From Reichenbachiella agariperforans (GTDB lineage Bacteria > Bacteroidota > Bacteroidia > Cytophagales > Cyclobacteriaceae): a stretch of DNA of 64,000 nt. Of this stretch, positions 35,943 to 45,374 are shown in pieces (positions within the stretch are counted from its first letter, which is position 1; each line of letters opens with the position of its first letter). The notes beneath the pieces are model-generated. The model searched no databases. It was given only the letters and a program-made list of their open reading frames with translations, and was not told the DNA's origin. Made by a program: the position numbers and the translations under genes. The stretch is taken from contig NZ_FRAA01000001.1 in assembly GCF_900142205.1 (NCBI RefSeq), positions 236,889-300,888 on the forward strand. The letters run 5' to 3'.

Positions 35943-38243
35943 ATGAAACGGAGCATGCTTGACAATTTCATTTTTTCATTTCCCGTCCAACTATTTGCCC
36001 AATATTTCAAATCGCATCAAATTCTCCTCATTGCATGGGTACTGTTATTTCTATTTATCACAGGCTCCTCTGGCAATGTCATGGGCATTCCCTATGTTTT
36101 TTTAGACCCTGAATACCTCCATGAAGTCAGTTTTTGGAGTTTCTTCATCGTTGGTATTGGGTTTGGCATATTGACAGTTTCTTTTCACATTACAGGCTAT
36201 ATTCTTCATGCCAACAAGTACCGTTTTGTCGGTTTGCTCAAAAAACCCTTTAGCAATTTTTCAGTCAACAACAGTGTCATTCCACTCTGTATTTTGACAC
36301 TGTACACGGTTGCGATCTGTATTTTTCAGTCAAAAGACGAACACAATACAGGGTTTACCATTTTCACCTTTTTGGCGGGATTCTATCTAGGGTTGATTCT
36401 CATCACTGCGCTACTCTATGGGTACTTTAGGCTGACCAATAAGAACATCTACGCCTACATCACTCGAAAGCTAAATGCAAGGCTGAAGCTAATCAAGCTG
36501 AGCCGTATCAATATACTCGACCGACTATCCAACCGAAAAAAGCGCAAAGTCACCTCCTTCATCGGGCTAAACCTCAGGATACACGATACCAAGGAGCTGT
36601 ATCAATTCCCCAACAAAAAGATCATCACTCGGGTGTTTGATCAAAACCACCTCAACTCAGTTATATTGGTAGTCATCCTGACGGGCCTTATTCTTCTGAT
36701 GGGACGTGGTATAGATTATAGTATTTTTCAATTGCCAGCTGCAGCTAGTCTGATGGTACTCTTCGGGATGATCACCATGGCAGTGGGTGCACTCGCCTAC
36801 TGGACTAAAGAGTGGCTCGTAGCTGCATTTTTCGGGGTATATATCATATTTAACATTCTCTTTACTACAGGGATCATTCTAGACTATCATGAAGCGTTTG
36901 GGCTCAACTATGACACGGTGCCTGCGAACTACACCATCTCTAATCTTTACCAACAATCTACCGACAGCATCATCGCGCACGACAAGCGTAAAATGATTCA
37001 GGTATTGAATCAATGGAAGCAGAAACAAAAAACAGACGACCCGGTTGCGGTGTTCGTATGCGTGAGCGGTGGTGGTTCGCGGTCTGCACTATGGGCACAT
37101 GCAGTACTAGGGCAGATCGACCAGCGGATGAAAAAGCCCCTCATGGATCAGACCGTACTGATCACGGGTGCATCAGGCGGTATGGTGGGTGCATCTTTCT
37201 ACCGAGAGCTCTCTTATCAGCGTCAACTAGGTCTCATCTCAGATCCCAACAGCGACATCTATCTGGATCAGATCGCCCGTGACAACCTCAACCCTATGAT
37301 TTTCAACTTGGTCGTCAATGACCTTTTTCTCCACAATCCTCGATTTGCGTATGCTGGACACATATATTCTAAGGACAGAGGTTTCGCTTTTGAGCAACAG
37401 CTCCATACCAATACGAATTTCGTGATGGATAAAAAACTTAGCGACTATGGCGCACTAGAAGCTCAAGCCAAAATCCCCATGATACTATTCGGTTCTACGG
37501 TCATGAACGATGGGCGAAAACTATACATCTCAGATTTCAACACCGCCTTTATGAACACCAGCCCGAGGCGCAAAACAGGCATCAACGAACCGATCATAGA
37601 TGTGATAGATTTTCAGCGCTTCTTCCAGAATCAGGGTGCTAAAGACATCCGATATACGAGTGCACTGCGCATGAATGCATCGTTCCCTTACATCACCCCC
37701 AGCATCTCTCTCCCCTCCGATCCTACTATCAAAGTCATGGATGCGGGTGTCACGGACAACTTTGGCGTGACGGATGCGGTGCGTTTCATCTATGCCTTCA
37801 AAGATTGGTTGGCGGAGAACACTTCATCCGTGGTATTGATTACCATCAGGGATACCAAGCGTGTGCAAGTCATCGAACCACAGTCTCATCAATCCATCTT
37901 TGACAAGGTCAGTAACCCCATCAGCAGTGTCTACAACAACTTGGCGAACTTTCAGGACGTCAACAATGCCTACAAACTAGAATACATGAAATCATGGTAT
38001 CCTGACAGCATTCATCAATTCGTACTAGAGTATGATATGTACGAGGACTATAGAGAAGAAAATGATCACAAAGGCGTGTCTACAAAGGACTCGACCAAAG
38101 CCAAACGTCCCTCACTCAACTGGCACCTGACCGAAAAGGAAAAGAAATCCTTGATCCGAAACGTACAGTCTAAAAGCAAGCAATCTACGATTCATGATCT
38201 GGTAGATAGGCTGAGCCAAGGAGGTAATAACCATCATCAATAG
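35943..38243 (+). CDS. Patatin-like phospholipase with N-terminal membrane domain
   Basis: A 766-residue protein. The first half (about residues 20-330) has six or more membrane helices. The C-terminal patatin domain (about residues 365-650) carries the oxyanion loop VCVSGGGSRSALWAHAVLG, the nucleophile elbow ITGASGGMVGA (Ser about residue 411) and the catalytic Asp in MDAGVTDNFG (about residue 600). The Ser-Asp dyad is thus intact. It should hydrolyse acyl lipids at the inner membrane. The 3' end overlaps the convergent TIR-WD40 gene by 7 bp. Confidence 0.88.
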   Translation: MKRSMLDNFIFSFPVQLFAQYFKSHQILLIAWVLLFLFITGSSGNVMGIPYVFLDPEYLHEVSFWSFFIVGIGFGILTVSFHITGYILHANKYRFVGLLKKPFSNFSVNNSVIPLCILTLYTVAICIFQSKDEHNTGFTIFTFLAGFYLGLILITALLYGYFRLTNKNIYAYITRKLNARLKLIKLSRINILDRLSNRKKRKVTSFIGLNLRIHDTKELYQFPNKKIITRVFDQNHLNSVILVVILTGLILLMGRGIDYSIFQLPAAASLMVLFGMITMAVGALAYWTKEWLVAAFFGVYIIFNILFTTGIILDYHEAFGLNYDTVPANYTISNLYQQSTDSIIAHDKRKMIQVLNQWKQKQKTDDPVAVFVCVSGGGSRSALWAHAVLGQIDQRMKKPLMDQTVLITGASGGMVGASFYRELSYQRQLGLISDPNSDIYLDQIARDNLNPMIFNLVVNDLFLHNPRFAYAGHIYSKDRGFAFEQQLHTNTNFVMDKKLSDYGALEAQAKIPMILFGSTVMNDGRKLYISDFNTAFMNTSPRRKTGINEPIIDVIDFQRFFQNQGAKDIRYTSALRMNASFPYITPSISLPSDPTIKVMDAGVTDNFGVTDAVRFIYAFKDWLAENTSSVVLITIRDTKRVQVIEPQSHQSIFDKVSNPISSVYNNLANFQDVNNAYKLEYMKSWYPDSIHQFVLEYDMYEDYREENDHKGVSTKDSTKAKRPSLNWHLTEKEKKSLIRNVQSKSKQSTIHDLVDRLSQGGNNHHQ

Positions 38244-39991
38244 CTAATCTCCCACAGACTGGCATTGTTGGCACTAGACCCTACAATAAAGTGGTCACTG
38301 TTGTTTACGAAACTCACATCGTTAATATTACCGAGTTCCTTGACGATATGTTCTTGCTGTCCTTCAAGAGACCATATCCTGACAGTCTGATCAGATGAAC
38401 CTGTGATGATGTGTTTCCCATCCGGGGAAAATGAAACCGTATTCACTGCTGATTCGTGTCCCTTGTATTTTACATGTTTTTGATCAGACAGCCTCCACAC
38501 ACGCACTGTTTTGTCTCTGGAACTTGTCGCAACGAATTTACCATTCGGTGAGAACGCCACATCCGTAACCCAGTTGATATGCGAATCCAAAGATAGTTTT
38601 TCATGCCCTGTCAAGTCCCAGAGCTTAGCAGATTGATCCGCTGATCCGGAGATGATACGATCTCCTTTGGGTGAAAAGGCCAGTGAGGTAATTACCCCCC
38701 TATGCCCCTCAAATACTTGCAGCAATTTCCCTTTGATATCAAATAATCGGATTTTATAATCGAATGACCCTGTAGCAATCATCGTACCGTCTGGGGAAAA
38801 GGCTGCGGTACTCACATGATCGGTATGCCCTTTGAATTCACTGAGTACTTTGCCATTCAGATCCCAAAGTTTGGCAGTCTTGTCCCACGATCCAGTGAGA
38901 AAATGGCGGTTGTTGGGAGCTATCGCCACGCAGGTAATCCAGTCGTCGTGCCCTTTGAACTCATGGATCACCTCTCCATTTATATCCCATAGCCAAGCAC
39001 TTGTTTGCCAAGCACGAGTCATTATTTTTCGTCCATCAGGTGATACTGCCACACATTCGACCTCCTTAGGTGTACTGTATTTGTGTACTAGATGTGGTGT
39101 CTTTCGTCTAACCGTAGGTGCGACTTTGGGGTTCTCGATTGCGTCGATACGTTGTAGGACTTCAGACTGGTAAAGTCCATTAGGATACAGTTCGTAATAC
39201 ACTTTGTAACCCACCAAAGAGCCGTCTGTAGTCGCTTTCTTCCAAGCTTGCTCATCTTTGACGCTATCTTGAATCTGCTGAGCCTGTTTGACATATTGCC
39301 CAGTTGGGTGCGCATTTAAATAGATCATGACCATAGCGGCATCACGTTGCACACGTACACTATCCCACATCAGCTGATCACTGAGACTATCGATAAAGTG
39401 TGCCGCTTCTATTTTGTGTAGTCCCTGTGGGTAGTCTTTTTTATATTGAAGAAAATGCTCGTAGCTGTGCTTACGGTATGCCTGCTGCCAAGCCAAATGA
39501 TCAGCCATGTTTTCGTCATTCATTCGTTTGACAAGAACCACGCCTGTGATCAGTAGAGCCAAACCAATGATACTCGCAGCAGCTATCAAATAAGATTTCC
39601 ACCGAATGGTTTTACGCGGTGGTCCTGCCAGTTCCTCTAATTCACGAACGAGTATTTGAAATGCCTTATCATTGTCATCTGTCCAATCACCTAAATGAAA
39701 CAAATGCCTTGTAATCAAGGAATCAGGCGGTGTTGTAGCATCAAATGCCACGGCTAGCAGTTGCTTACGATCATAGGCTTCTTGCACCTCTCGATGAACA
39801 ACGTCATCAGACACAGAGGCTTCCGACCAGATCACTATTTGCGCTTTGGCGTACTTTCGTGCTTCGTCTCGACTCTCACCATCCATGACTTGCTCATACC
39901 ACACTGACCAACCCACAGAACGAATCGCCTGCCCTAGTCGGCGTGCCAGTAACTTATCTTCACGCGAATAGCTGATAAATATATCACTCAT
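38237..39991 (-). CDS. TIR domain - membrane helix - seven WD40 repeats protein
   Basis: A 584-residue protein. The TIR domain (about residues 1-120) starts DIFISYSREDKLLARRLGQA and has WSVWYEQVMDGES and the αC-like VSDDVVHREVQEA with Glu. A membrane helix follows (about 130-150). The linker (about 155-290) has repeats of W-x-x-A...Y...YP-x-G-x-x-x-x-x-A-x-x-x-I. Seven WD40 blades (each ending LWDI, LWDL, LFDI, LWDL, VWRL, IWSL, LWEI) make one propeller. The layout suggests signalling by TIR upon a WD40-bound target; NADase activity is not proven. Convergent and overlapping with the patatin gene. Confidence 0.9.
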   Translation of the reverse strand: MSDIFISYSREDKLLARRLGQAIRSVGWSVWYEQVMDGESRDEARKYAKAQIVIWSEASVSDDVVHREVQEAYDRKQLLAVAFDATTPPDSLITRHLFHLGDWTDDNDKAFQILVRELEELAGPPRKTIRWKSYLIAAASIIGLALLITGVVLVKRMNDENMADHLAWQQAYRKHSYEHFLQYKKDYPQGLHKIEAAHFIDSLSDQLMWDSVRVQRDAAMVMIYLNAHPTGQYVKQAQQIQDSVKDEQAWKKATTDGSLVGYKVYYELYPNGLYQSEVLQRIDAIENPKVAPTVRRKTPHLVHKYSTPKEVECVAVSPDGRKIMTRAWQTSAWLWDINGEVIHEFKGHDDWITCVAIAPNNRHFLTGSWDKTAKLWDLNGKVLSEFKGHTDHVSTAAFSPDGTMIATGSFDYKIRLFDIKGKLLQVFEGHRGVITSLAFSPKGDRIISGSADQSAKLWDLTGHEKLSLDSHINWVTDVAFSPNGKFVATSSRDKTVRVWRLSDQKHVKYKGHESAVNTVSFSPDGKHIITGSSDQTVRIWSLEGQQEHIVKELGNINDVSFVNNSDHFIVGSSANNASLWEISY

Positions 39992-40075
39992 GATGTGCTG
40001 CTAGACTTTACTCCCAAAGGGGCATTAAATAACTCCGAAAATACCCCAAAGCTAATATTAGATATATACCACTCA

Positions 40076-40609
40076 CTAATCGAGTGTAACCTCCTCTAGT
40101 GCTTTGAGGTGATGTATATGTTCGTCGATGATGTCGATCTGATAAGTGATTTGTTCCACGTACTTCACCAATTGTTTCTCCATTTTTTCAACTTCCTTTT
40201 TGTAAGTCTTTCCTTTGGCTCTTCCGTAGTTCTTTTCTATCTCATTGAACTCTGCACACTCTTCATGGATGAAAGCCAAAAACTCCTTCGTTGTGTAGTC
40301 TTTTTCCAGTTTTTCGATATCTGACAATGTCGCTTTCGCTTCATCATCTTGGTTAGCATCATATTTGTCACGAACGGTCTTGTGTAGTACCGAATCATAG
40401 TGATGTATGGTTTTGACTAGTTTGATGGTGTTACGACGGTGCTGACCATTGTGACAGTATTCACGCATGCCTTCATAAGTTTCTAAAACAATGGCTTCCT
40501 TGTCCCAAATGATGGTGAGGCTATCGACCGTAGCTACGATATTGTTTTGTGCCTGTACTAGGCCCGTCCAAAGTGTAATAGCAAGTAGAGTTAGTATGGT
40601 TTTCTTCAT
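40076..40609 (-). CDS. Secreted protein of unknown function, coiled-coil rich
   Basis: A 177-residue protein with signal peptide ending LVQAQ (about residue 21). The rest is charged, helical and rich in Lys/Glu (e.g. KTYKKEVEKMEKQLVKYVEQ), typical of a periplasmic coiled coil, with YDSVLHKTVRDKYDANQDDE. No family is recognised. It lies 84 bp upstream of the TIR-WD40 start on the same strand and may be co-transcribed. Confidence 0.7.
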   Translation of the reverse strand: MKKTILTLLAITLWTGLVQAQNNIVATVDSLTIIWDKEAIVLETYEGMREYCHNGQHRRNTIKLVKTIHHYDSVLHKTVRDKYDANQDDEAKATLSDIEKLEKDYTTKEFLAFIHEECAEFNEIEKNYGRAKGKTYKKEVEKMEKQLVKYVEQITYQIDIIDEHIHHLKALEEVTLD

Positions 40610-40910
40610 ATTAGTTATAGTAGTAAGTTAAAATCTACGCAATGGTTTCTTCAACAAAACTCATTGATTTAATGCATGTTAGCTTCTTATCAGGTTTGTT
40701 TGTTTCTATTTTAGGATAAACTTAAATTGATTCAGAGTAAGAAACAAAGGCACTATTCAATATTACTAAAATCAAGAAAGGGACATCCCATACATTTTGC
40801 ATCCGGTAATCTCTCTAAGACAAGTATTTTGTACCTAGTAATAGCACAGTAATACGCTTAACAACCTGAAATTGAACACATAGTAGATTTCAACACTCAA
40901 GAGACATAAA
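40610..40910. other. Gap between secreted protein and DEAD-box helicase genes
   Basis: About 300 bp of AT-rich DNA upstream of the secreted-protein gene and downstream of the DEAD-box helicase terminator. No gene is seen; it presumably holds the promoter of the secreted-protein gene. Confidence 0.5.
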
Positions 40911-40937
40911 AAAAGCTTGAGTGTTACTCAAGCTTTT
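40911..40937 (-). terminator. Rho-independent terminator of DEAD-box helicase gene
   Basis: AAAAGCTTGAGT pairs perfectly with ACTCAAGCTTTT around GTT; on the reverse strand the hairpin is followed by further T residues. It lies 23 bp after the helicase stop. Confidence 0.88.
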
Positions 40938-40959
40938 CAATTTCATCAATCTTAGAACC

Positions 40960-42720
40960 TTATTTACGGCGTTCTCTACTGCCTCTGCCACGGGATCCAC
41001 CACCACCGTGCCCACCACGAGAATGGCCTCCACCGCCTTTGAATCCACCTCCGCCACCACGGAAGTCACGTCTACCACCTCCTGGACGTCTGCGTTGACC
41101 GCTAGACTCAGCGACTCCTCCTTCAGTCACACTAATGGCTCTGTCGTCAAACTCAAAACCCTTAAACTTATCTGTAAAGCTAGAAGACTCTGATTTTCCA
41201 ATTTCTACGATTGTCTTTTTCTTCTGAAGATCGATGTTTCCAACCTCACCTTTTTGCATGCCCGTCACCTCGATGATGATGTTCATGATATCCATTTTAC
41301 CGATATTGTCAATCTTACCAATGTTAATCGTAAAGTTGTTGAAACCTGATCTAGCTCTACCACCCGTGCTTTCTCCTCTATCGTCCGACTTAGAAACACT
41401 CATGTCATTGAGATCACTGTTGTCGTTGAGATGCATGTTTTTCAACTCCATCGTCAACAATTTGTCGATCAAGTCCTCTTTAGATAGTCCCTCTAAATTC
41501 TTGTTTACAATTGCCTTGAGTTCTTCGGTGACCGTATGGTCTACATTTTGTTCCACGAGCTTTTGCGCCCATAAATCTACGCGCATGTTAGCGATCTCAC
41601 TACCTGAAGGCACCATAACTCTTTCGAATTCAATGCCTAGGGATTTCTGAATCTGATCAAGTCTGCGCTTTTCTCCTTTAGATACGATGGCAATAGATAT
41701 CCCCTTCTTGCCTGCTCTCGCTGTACGACCACTCCTGTGTGTATAAAACTCTGTTTCGTCTGGTAGTTTGTGATGAATCACGTGCGTGACATCATTCACA
41801 TCTATCCCTCTCGCCGCTACATCTGTTGCGATCAAAAGTTTTACTCTGCGCTCTTTGAACTTCTTCATCACCATGTCGCGCTGGTTCTGACTTAGATCTC
41901 CGTGCAATGCTTCTGCCCTATAGCCCACTCTACTCAGTTCATCAGCCATTTTTTGGGTATCAATTTTAGTCCTACAAAACAATACACCAAAGATATCCGG
42001 TTCCATGTCTACCAATCTTTTGATTGCTTCGACTTTATCGGACTGTCTTACCACCATATACTGGTGCTCGATATTTTTATTTACCTCTACACCACTCTTT
42101 ACTGATATCTCATGTGGCTCGTGCATGTAGTTTTTGACCATCGTGCGAATGGCTTTGGGCATAGTAGCCGAAAACAACCAAGTCGTCTTCTCGTCTGGCG
42201 TTGATTTGAGGATCACATCAAGTTCCTCTTTGAACCCCATGTTGAGCATCTCATCTGCCTCATCCAATACGAGGTAGCGGAGGTGCTTTACGTCCAGTAC
42301 TTTTCTATTGATCAAGTCTACCAAGCGACCTGGAGTCGCTACCACAATCTGTGGTTTGCTCTTAAGTTCCTTGATTTGATTCATGATAGGTGCGCCACCA
42401 TAGACACACGCTACCTTCAGTTTCTTGCTATATTTTGCGAAAGACTTGAGTCCTTCTGCGATTTGCTGTGCTAGTTCTCTTGTTGGAGACAAAACGATAC
42501 CCTGACAAACGTTGGTATCCTCCTCTGTCAATTCTAATAATGGCAGTCCAAAGGCAGCAGTTTTACCTGTACCTGTCTGTGCCAGACCTATAAAATCCGC
42601 CTGTGATGAAAGTAAAAATGGGATGGCTTCTTGCTGAATCTCGGTAGGAGTGCTAATTCCTAATTCAGTTAGTGCTTGAAGAATTTTTTCATCAAGACCT
42701 AATTCCTTGAAAGTATTCAA
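40960..42720 (-). CDS. DEAD-box ATP-dependent RNA helicase (RhlE/CsdA-type)
   Basis: A 586-residue helicase. Motifs include the Q motif TPTEIQQEAIPFLL, I AQTGTGKTAAFGLP, II VLDEADEML, III SATM, IV-V LLIATDVAARGIDV and VI HRSGRTARAGK. The C-terminal tail is Gly/Arg-rich (RDFRGGGGGFKGGGGHSRGG), binding RNA. It unwinds RNA duplexes, probably in ribosome assembly or cold response. An upstream ATG (42753) is rejected: the TAnnTTTG element lies between it and the TTG start at 42720 (MNTFKELGLDEK), the usual family N-terminus. Confidence 0.95.
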   Translation of the reverse strand: MNTFKELGLDEKILQALTELGISTPTEIQQEAIPFLLSSQADFIGLAQTGTGKTAAFGLPLLELTEEDTNVCQGIVLSPTRELAQQIAEGLKSFAKYSKKLKVACVYGGAPIMNQIKELKSKPQIVVATPGRLVDLINRKVLDVKHLRYLVLDEADEMLNMGFKEELDVILKSTPDEKTTWLFSATMPKAIRTMVKNYMHEPHEISVKSGVEVNKNIEHQYMVVRQSDKVEAIKRLVDMEPDIFGVLFCRTKIDTQKMADELSRVGYRAEALHGDLSQNQRDMVMKKFKERRVKLLIATDVAARGIDVNDVTHVIHHKLPDETEFYTHRSGRTARAGKKGISIAIVSKGEKRRLDQIQKSLGIEFERVMVPSGSEIANMRVDLWAQKLVEQNVDHTVTEELKAIVNKNLEGLSKEDLIDKLLTMELKNMHLNDNSDLNDMSVSKSDDRGESTGGRARSGFNNFTINIGKIDNIGKMDIMNIIIEVTGMQKGEVGNIDLQKKKTIVEIGKSESSSFTDKFKGFEFDDRAISVTEGGVAESSGQRRRPGGGRRDFRGGGGGFKGGGGHSRGGHGGGGSRGRGSRERRK

Positions 42721-42742
42721 TATGTATTTGTTAAATGAGGCG

Positions 42743-42750
42743 CAAAGGTA
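42743..42750 (-). promoter_or_regulatory. -7 promoter element of helicase gene (TACCTTTG)
   Basis: A perfect TAnnTTTG on the reverse strand, 22 bp before the TTG start at 42720. Its position fixes the start codon choice. Confidence 0.55.
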
Positions 42751-43059
42751 CAAAACATAGCGCTAGTAATCTAACTATCTGCTAGTTATATACAACTCTC
42801 TGTCACTGAACCCCATTCATAAAATCTCATGAACCTGTACAGCTCTTCGAATAAGAAGAGGGTATTCTATGAGCATCCCAAAAGTGGAATAAATCAACGA
42901 TAAAAAACTTCAATAGAGGCAAGTTATTTTATTGATAACCTATTATTTATAGAACACCGATATTTATCACATAATTAGTTTCACTCTGATTTTGTTTCGT
43001 GTTTTTTTGGTAGATTAAACGTTCAGTATTGTTGTTGATTCGAGAAAAAACAAAACCAG
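42751..43059. other. Divergent intergenic region
   Basis: About 310 AT-rich bases between the helicase and the GAF/HisKA-like gene. Apart from the helicase promoter element, no gene or structure is seen. Confidence 0.5.
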
Positions 43060-44604
43060 ATGGAAATGAGAGGGTTACATTTAACCGACTATAAAATACA
43101 GTCAAAAGCGGTATACCGTTCCCTCCTACTTGGTCATACAGCCATTGCATTTTTATTGTTGCTCACAGATATTTTCGTCGATCTTAAATCAGGGCCACTA
43201 TGGCTCTACTCAGGTTACTTTGTCCTATGCTGTAGCGCTACAATACATGGCTATCGTAGTGATGAGCAAATCAAGTCAACTAGAGCCTTGACGCCATTTC
43301 TTATACTGGTGATGATCGAGCTTACATTTTTTAATTATCCTGCTTCTTATAACACAATTGTGTTTTGGATGTGTTTTGTTCCTTTGGTAGCGCTTATTGC
43401 ACAAGGTATTCGTGCCTCACAATTATGGGTTGTTATCGTATTCTTGAGTTATGTTGGCAACTCATTTTATATCCATTGGATCGCAGGTGAGGCTTATGCC
43501 ATAGAGGTGTATATCATACCCACTACTATTGGAGGAATCATATTTTTCTCTGGACTATTAATCTCCATATATGTGCTATACAATTTGTTAGGTTATGCGT
43601 ATAAATCCTCCGTCGAAAAAAATGAAGAGCTCATAGCTCTCAAAAATAATCTTCAAGCTAAGACTACTATTTTGGAGGACTATCACGCAGCGATGATGGA
43701 TTTGACAAGAAAAAACTTAGAAAAAAAGGGCAACACCGTTATGATCGAAGAAGTTTGTCAAGTGCTTAACCGATTATTGAATTTGAGTCGAGTAAGTATT
43801 TGGTTCTATAATCTAGACAAAACAAAGCTTCAAAGGCAGTTTCTATTAGACAATGGAAAAGTGTATCGAGAAGAAGTCAGTTTAGCTGTCATTGACTCTC
43901 CAAAATACTTTTATGCACTAGAGCATAAGCCATTCATCACAGCCCCACTAGCACAAACCCATGAAGACACATCTGAGTTAACCAAAGGGTACCTCAAACC
44001 TCACAATATAAAATCCATGCTAGACTGCCCGATCTATGAGGACAGATCGGTCATAGGTGTGATCTGCTGTGAAAACAAAAAGTATGTAAGAAATTGGAGT
44101 GCAGAAGATGCCCTGATCGTACAATCACTCGGGGATTATTTATCAACTCAATACAAAAACGAGCAAATACTTCAACTCATGAATCAGCTCAAAACACAAA
44201 ACATAGCATTACATGAGCAACGGGATGAAATCTCTAGTATGAACAAAGAGCTACACACCCTGAACCAAAAACTAATCGAAACGAATGGTTCCTTAGAGTC
44301 TACCGTCACACAACGAACACAAGAATTAATTACTCAAAATAATCAACTAAAAGAGTATGCCTTTGTCAACTCTCATATGCTCCGCGCTCCACTGTCCAAC
44401 ATACTGGGGCTATCTAATCTCATCAAATTAAACCCCGCCTTTTCTAAAGACCCTGAGCTTATACATGCCCTCTATCAATCTACAAAAAACTTGGATGAGA
44501 TCGTTCGAAAAATCAGTGCAACCCTCGAAGACGGCAGCAACCTTACCCGAAAAGACATAGACTACATCATCAACGAGCAGTTTAAAAAATCCGACACAGA
44601 TTAA
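43060..44604 (+). CDS. Membrane GAF protein with HisKA-like domain but no ATPase domain
   Basis: A 514-residue protein with about six N-terminal membrane helices (residues 20-185). A GAF domain follows (about 215-375, including VSIWFYNLDKTKLQRQFLL and IGVICCENKKYVRNWSAEDA). A coiled coil leads to YAFVNSHMLRAPLSNILGLS, which looks like a HisKA H-box with His at about residue 439. The protein stops about 75 residues later with no N, G1 or G2 boxes. It is thus either a phosphotransfer/dimerisation partner or a receptor without kinase activity. No adjacent two-component gene. Confidence 0.82.
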   Translation: MEMRGLHLTDYKIQSKAVYRSLLLGHTAIAFLLLLTDIFVDLKSGPLWLYSGYFVLCCSATIHGYRSDEQIKSTRALTPFLILVMIELTFFNYPASYNTIVFWMCFVPLVALIAQGIRASQLWVVIVFLSYVGNSFYIHWIAGEAYAIEVYIIPTTIGGIIFFSGLLISIYVLYNLLGYAYKSSVEKNEELIALKNNLQAKTTILEDYHAAMMDLTRKNLEKKGNTVMIEEVCQVLNRLLNLSRVSIWFYNLDKTKLQRQFLLDNGKVYREEVSLAVIDSPKYFYALEHKPFITAPLAQTHEDTSELTKGYLKPHNIKSMLDCPIYEDRSVIGVICCENKKYVRNWSAEDALIVQSLGDYLSTQYKNEQILQLMNQLKTQNIALHEQRDEISSMNKELHTLNQKLIETNGSLESTVTQRTQELITQNNQLKEYAFVNSHMLRAPLSNILGLSNLIKLNPAFSKDPELIHALYQSTKNLDEIVRKISATLEDGSNLTRKDIDYIINEQFKKSDTD

Positions 44605-44705
44605 CTATTTGACCTTTAGTCAGCTATCATCATTTAAGTTTCTAATAATCAGGAGGCAATACAGATTAAACCCAGCATTTTTGCGTTGAATAGAAAAGTG
44701 TCCCA

Positions 44706-45374
44706 ATGATTAGAAGATTCAAACACGTAATCTCCACCCTCATTATTCCCCTTGTTTGCTGCATATGCTTCACTCAGGCAAGCTATGCACAGACTCCCCG
44801 TCCTATGAAAGTAAACCTAGAGAACATTAGCGATCCCCGCATCAAAGACAGTTTCATGAAGGTAATGGAAAAATACTTTCCATTACACACCTATGAGGTC
44901 ACGCTAAAGCAAAAGCCCATCAAAACCTCTACGATGCAGGCTCAGCCAGTCATTACTTTTGGAGGGTTGTTCACGGGAGTGAAGCGCTACCGCATCAAAC
45001 TGGCCTACTATGTACGTGATAGCGAAAACATCAAAGTATCCGAATTGCCCGATGATGTTCTTACAGGCTGGTTTGCCCATGAGCTAGGTCACGTCATGGA
45101 CTATGCCCCCTACTCCAACTGGCAGATGATTGGGTATGGATTTAAGTACGTCTTCTCTAAAAAATTCAGAAAGCAGGTAGAATACAAAGCAGACTACATC
45201 GCGATCGATTATGGTTTTCACAAAGAGATCGTAGCGTCCAAGCGTTTCATTCTAAACAATGACATGTTGGAAGACGACTACAAGGACAAAATCAGTACCT
45301 ACTACATGTCCATCGAGGAAGTCAGAATGTGTGTAGAGAACAAAACACCGATCGAACCAACGGTAGAGTTATAA
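44706..45374 (+). CDS. Secreted HELGH zincin-like protein
   Basis: A 222-residue exported protein, signal peptide ending YAQ (about residue 29). A zinc-peptidase motif FAHELGHVMDY (His125, Glu126, His129) is followed by EYKADYIAIDYG (Glu159, possible third ligand with the ExxAD pattern of M48-like enzymes). The domain is small for a peptidase. It is probably periplasmic or outer-membrane associated. Its end overlaps the convergent GH3 gene by 6 bp. Confidence 0.75.
   Translation: MIRRFKHVISTLIIPLVCCICFTQASYAQTPRPMKVNLENISDPRIKDSFMKVMEKYFPLHTYEVTLKQKPIKTSTMQAQPVITFGGLFTGVKRYRIKLAYYVRDSENIKVSELPDDVLTGWFAHELGHVMDYAPYSNWQMIGYGFKYVFSKKFRKQVEYKADYIAIDYGFHKEIVASKRFILNNDMLEDDYKDKISTYYMSIEEVRMCVENKTPIEPTVEL

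Noticed and set aside
35943-39991. Patatin plus TIR genes as a CBASS or Thoeris defence locus
   Set aside because: No CD-NTase, sirtuin/ThsA or related gene is adjacent; the genes are convergent and have many non-defence relatives.
42721-42753. ATG start of DEAD-box helicase at 42753
   Set aside because: It lies upstream of the -7 promoter element, so the transcript would not include it; the TTG at 42720 fits the family N-terminus.
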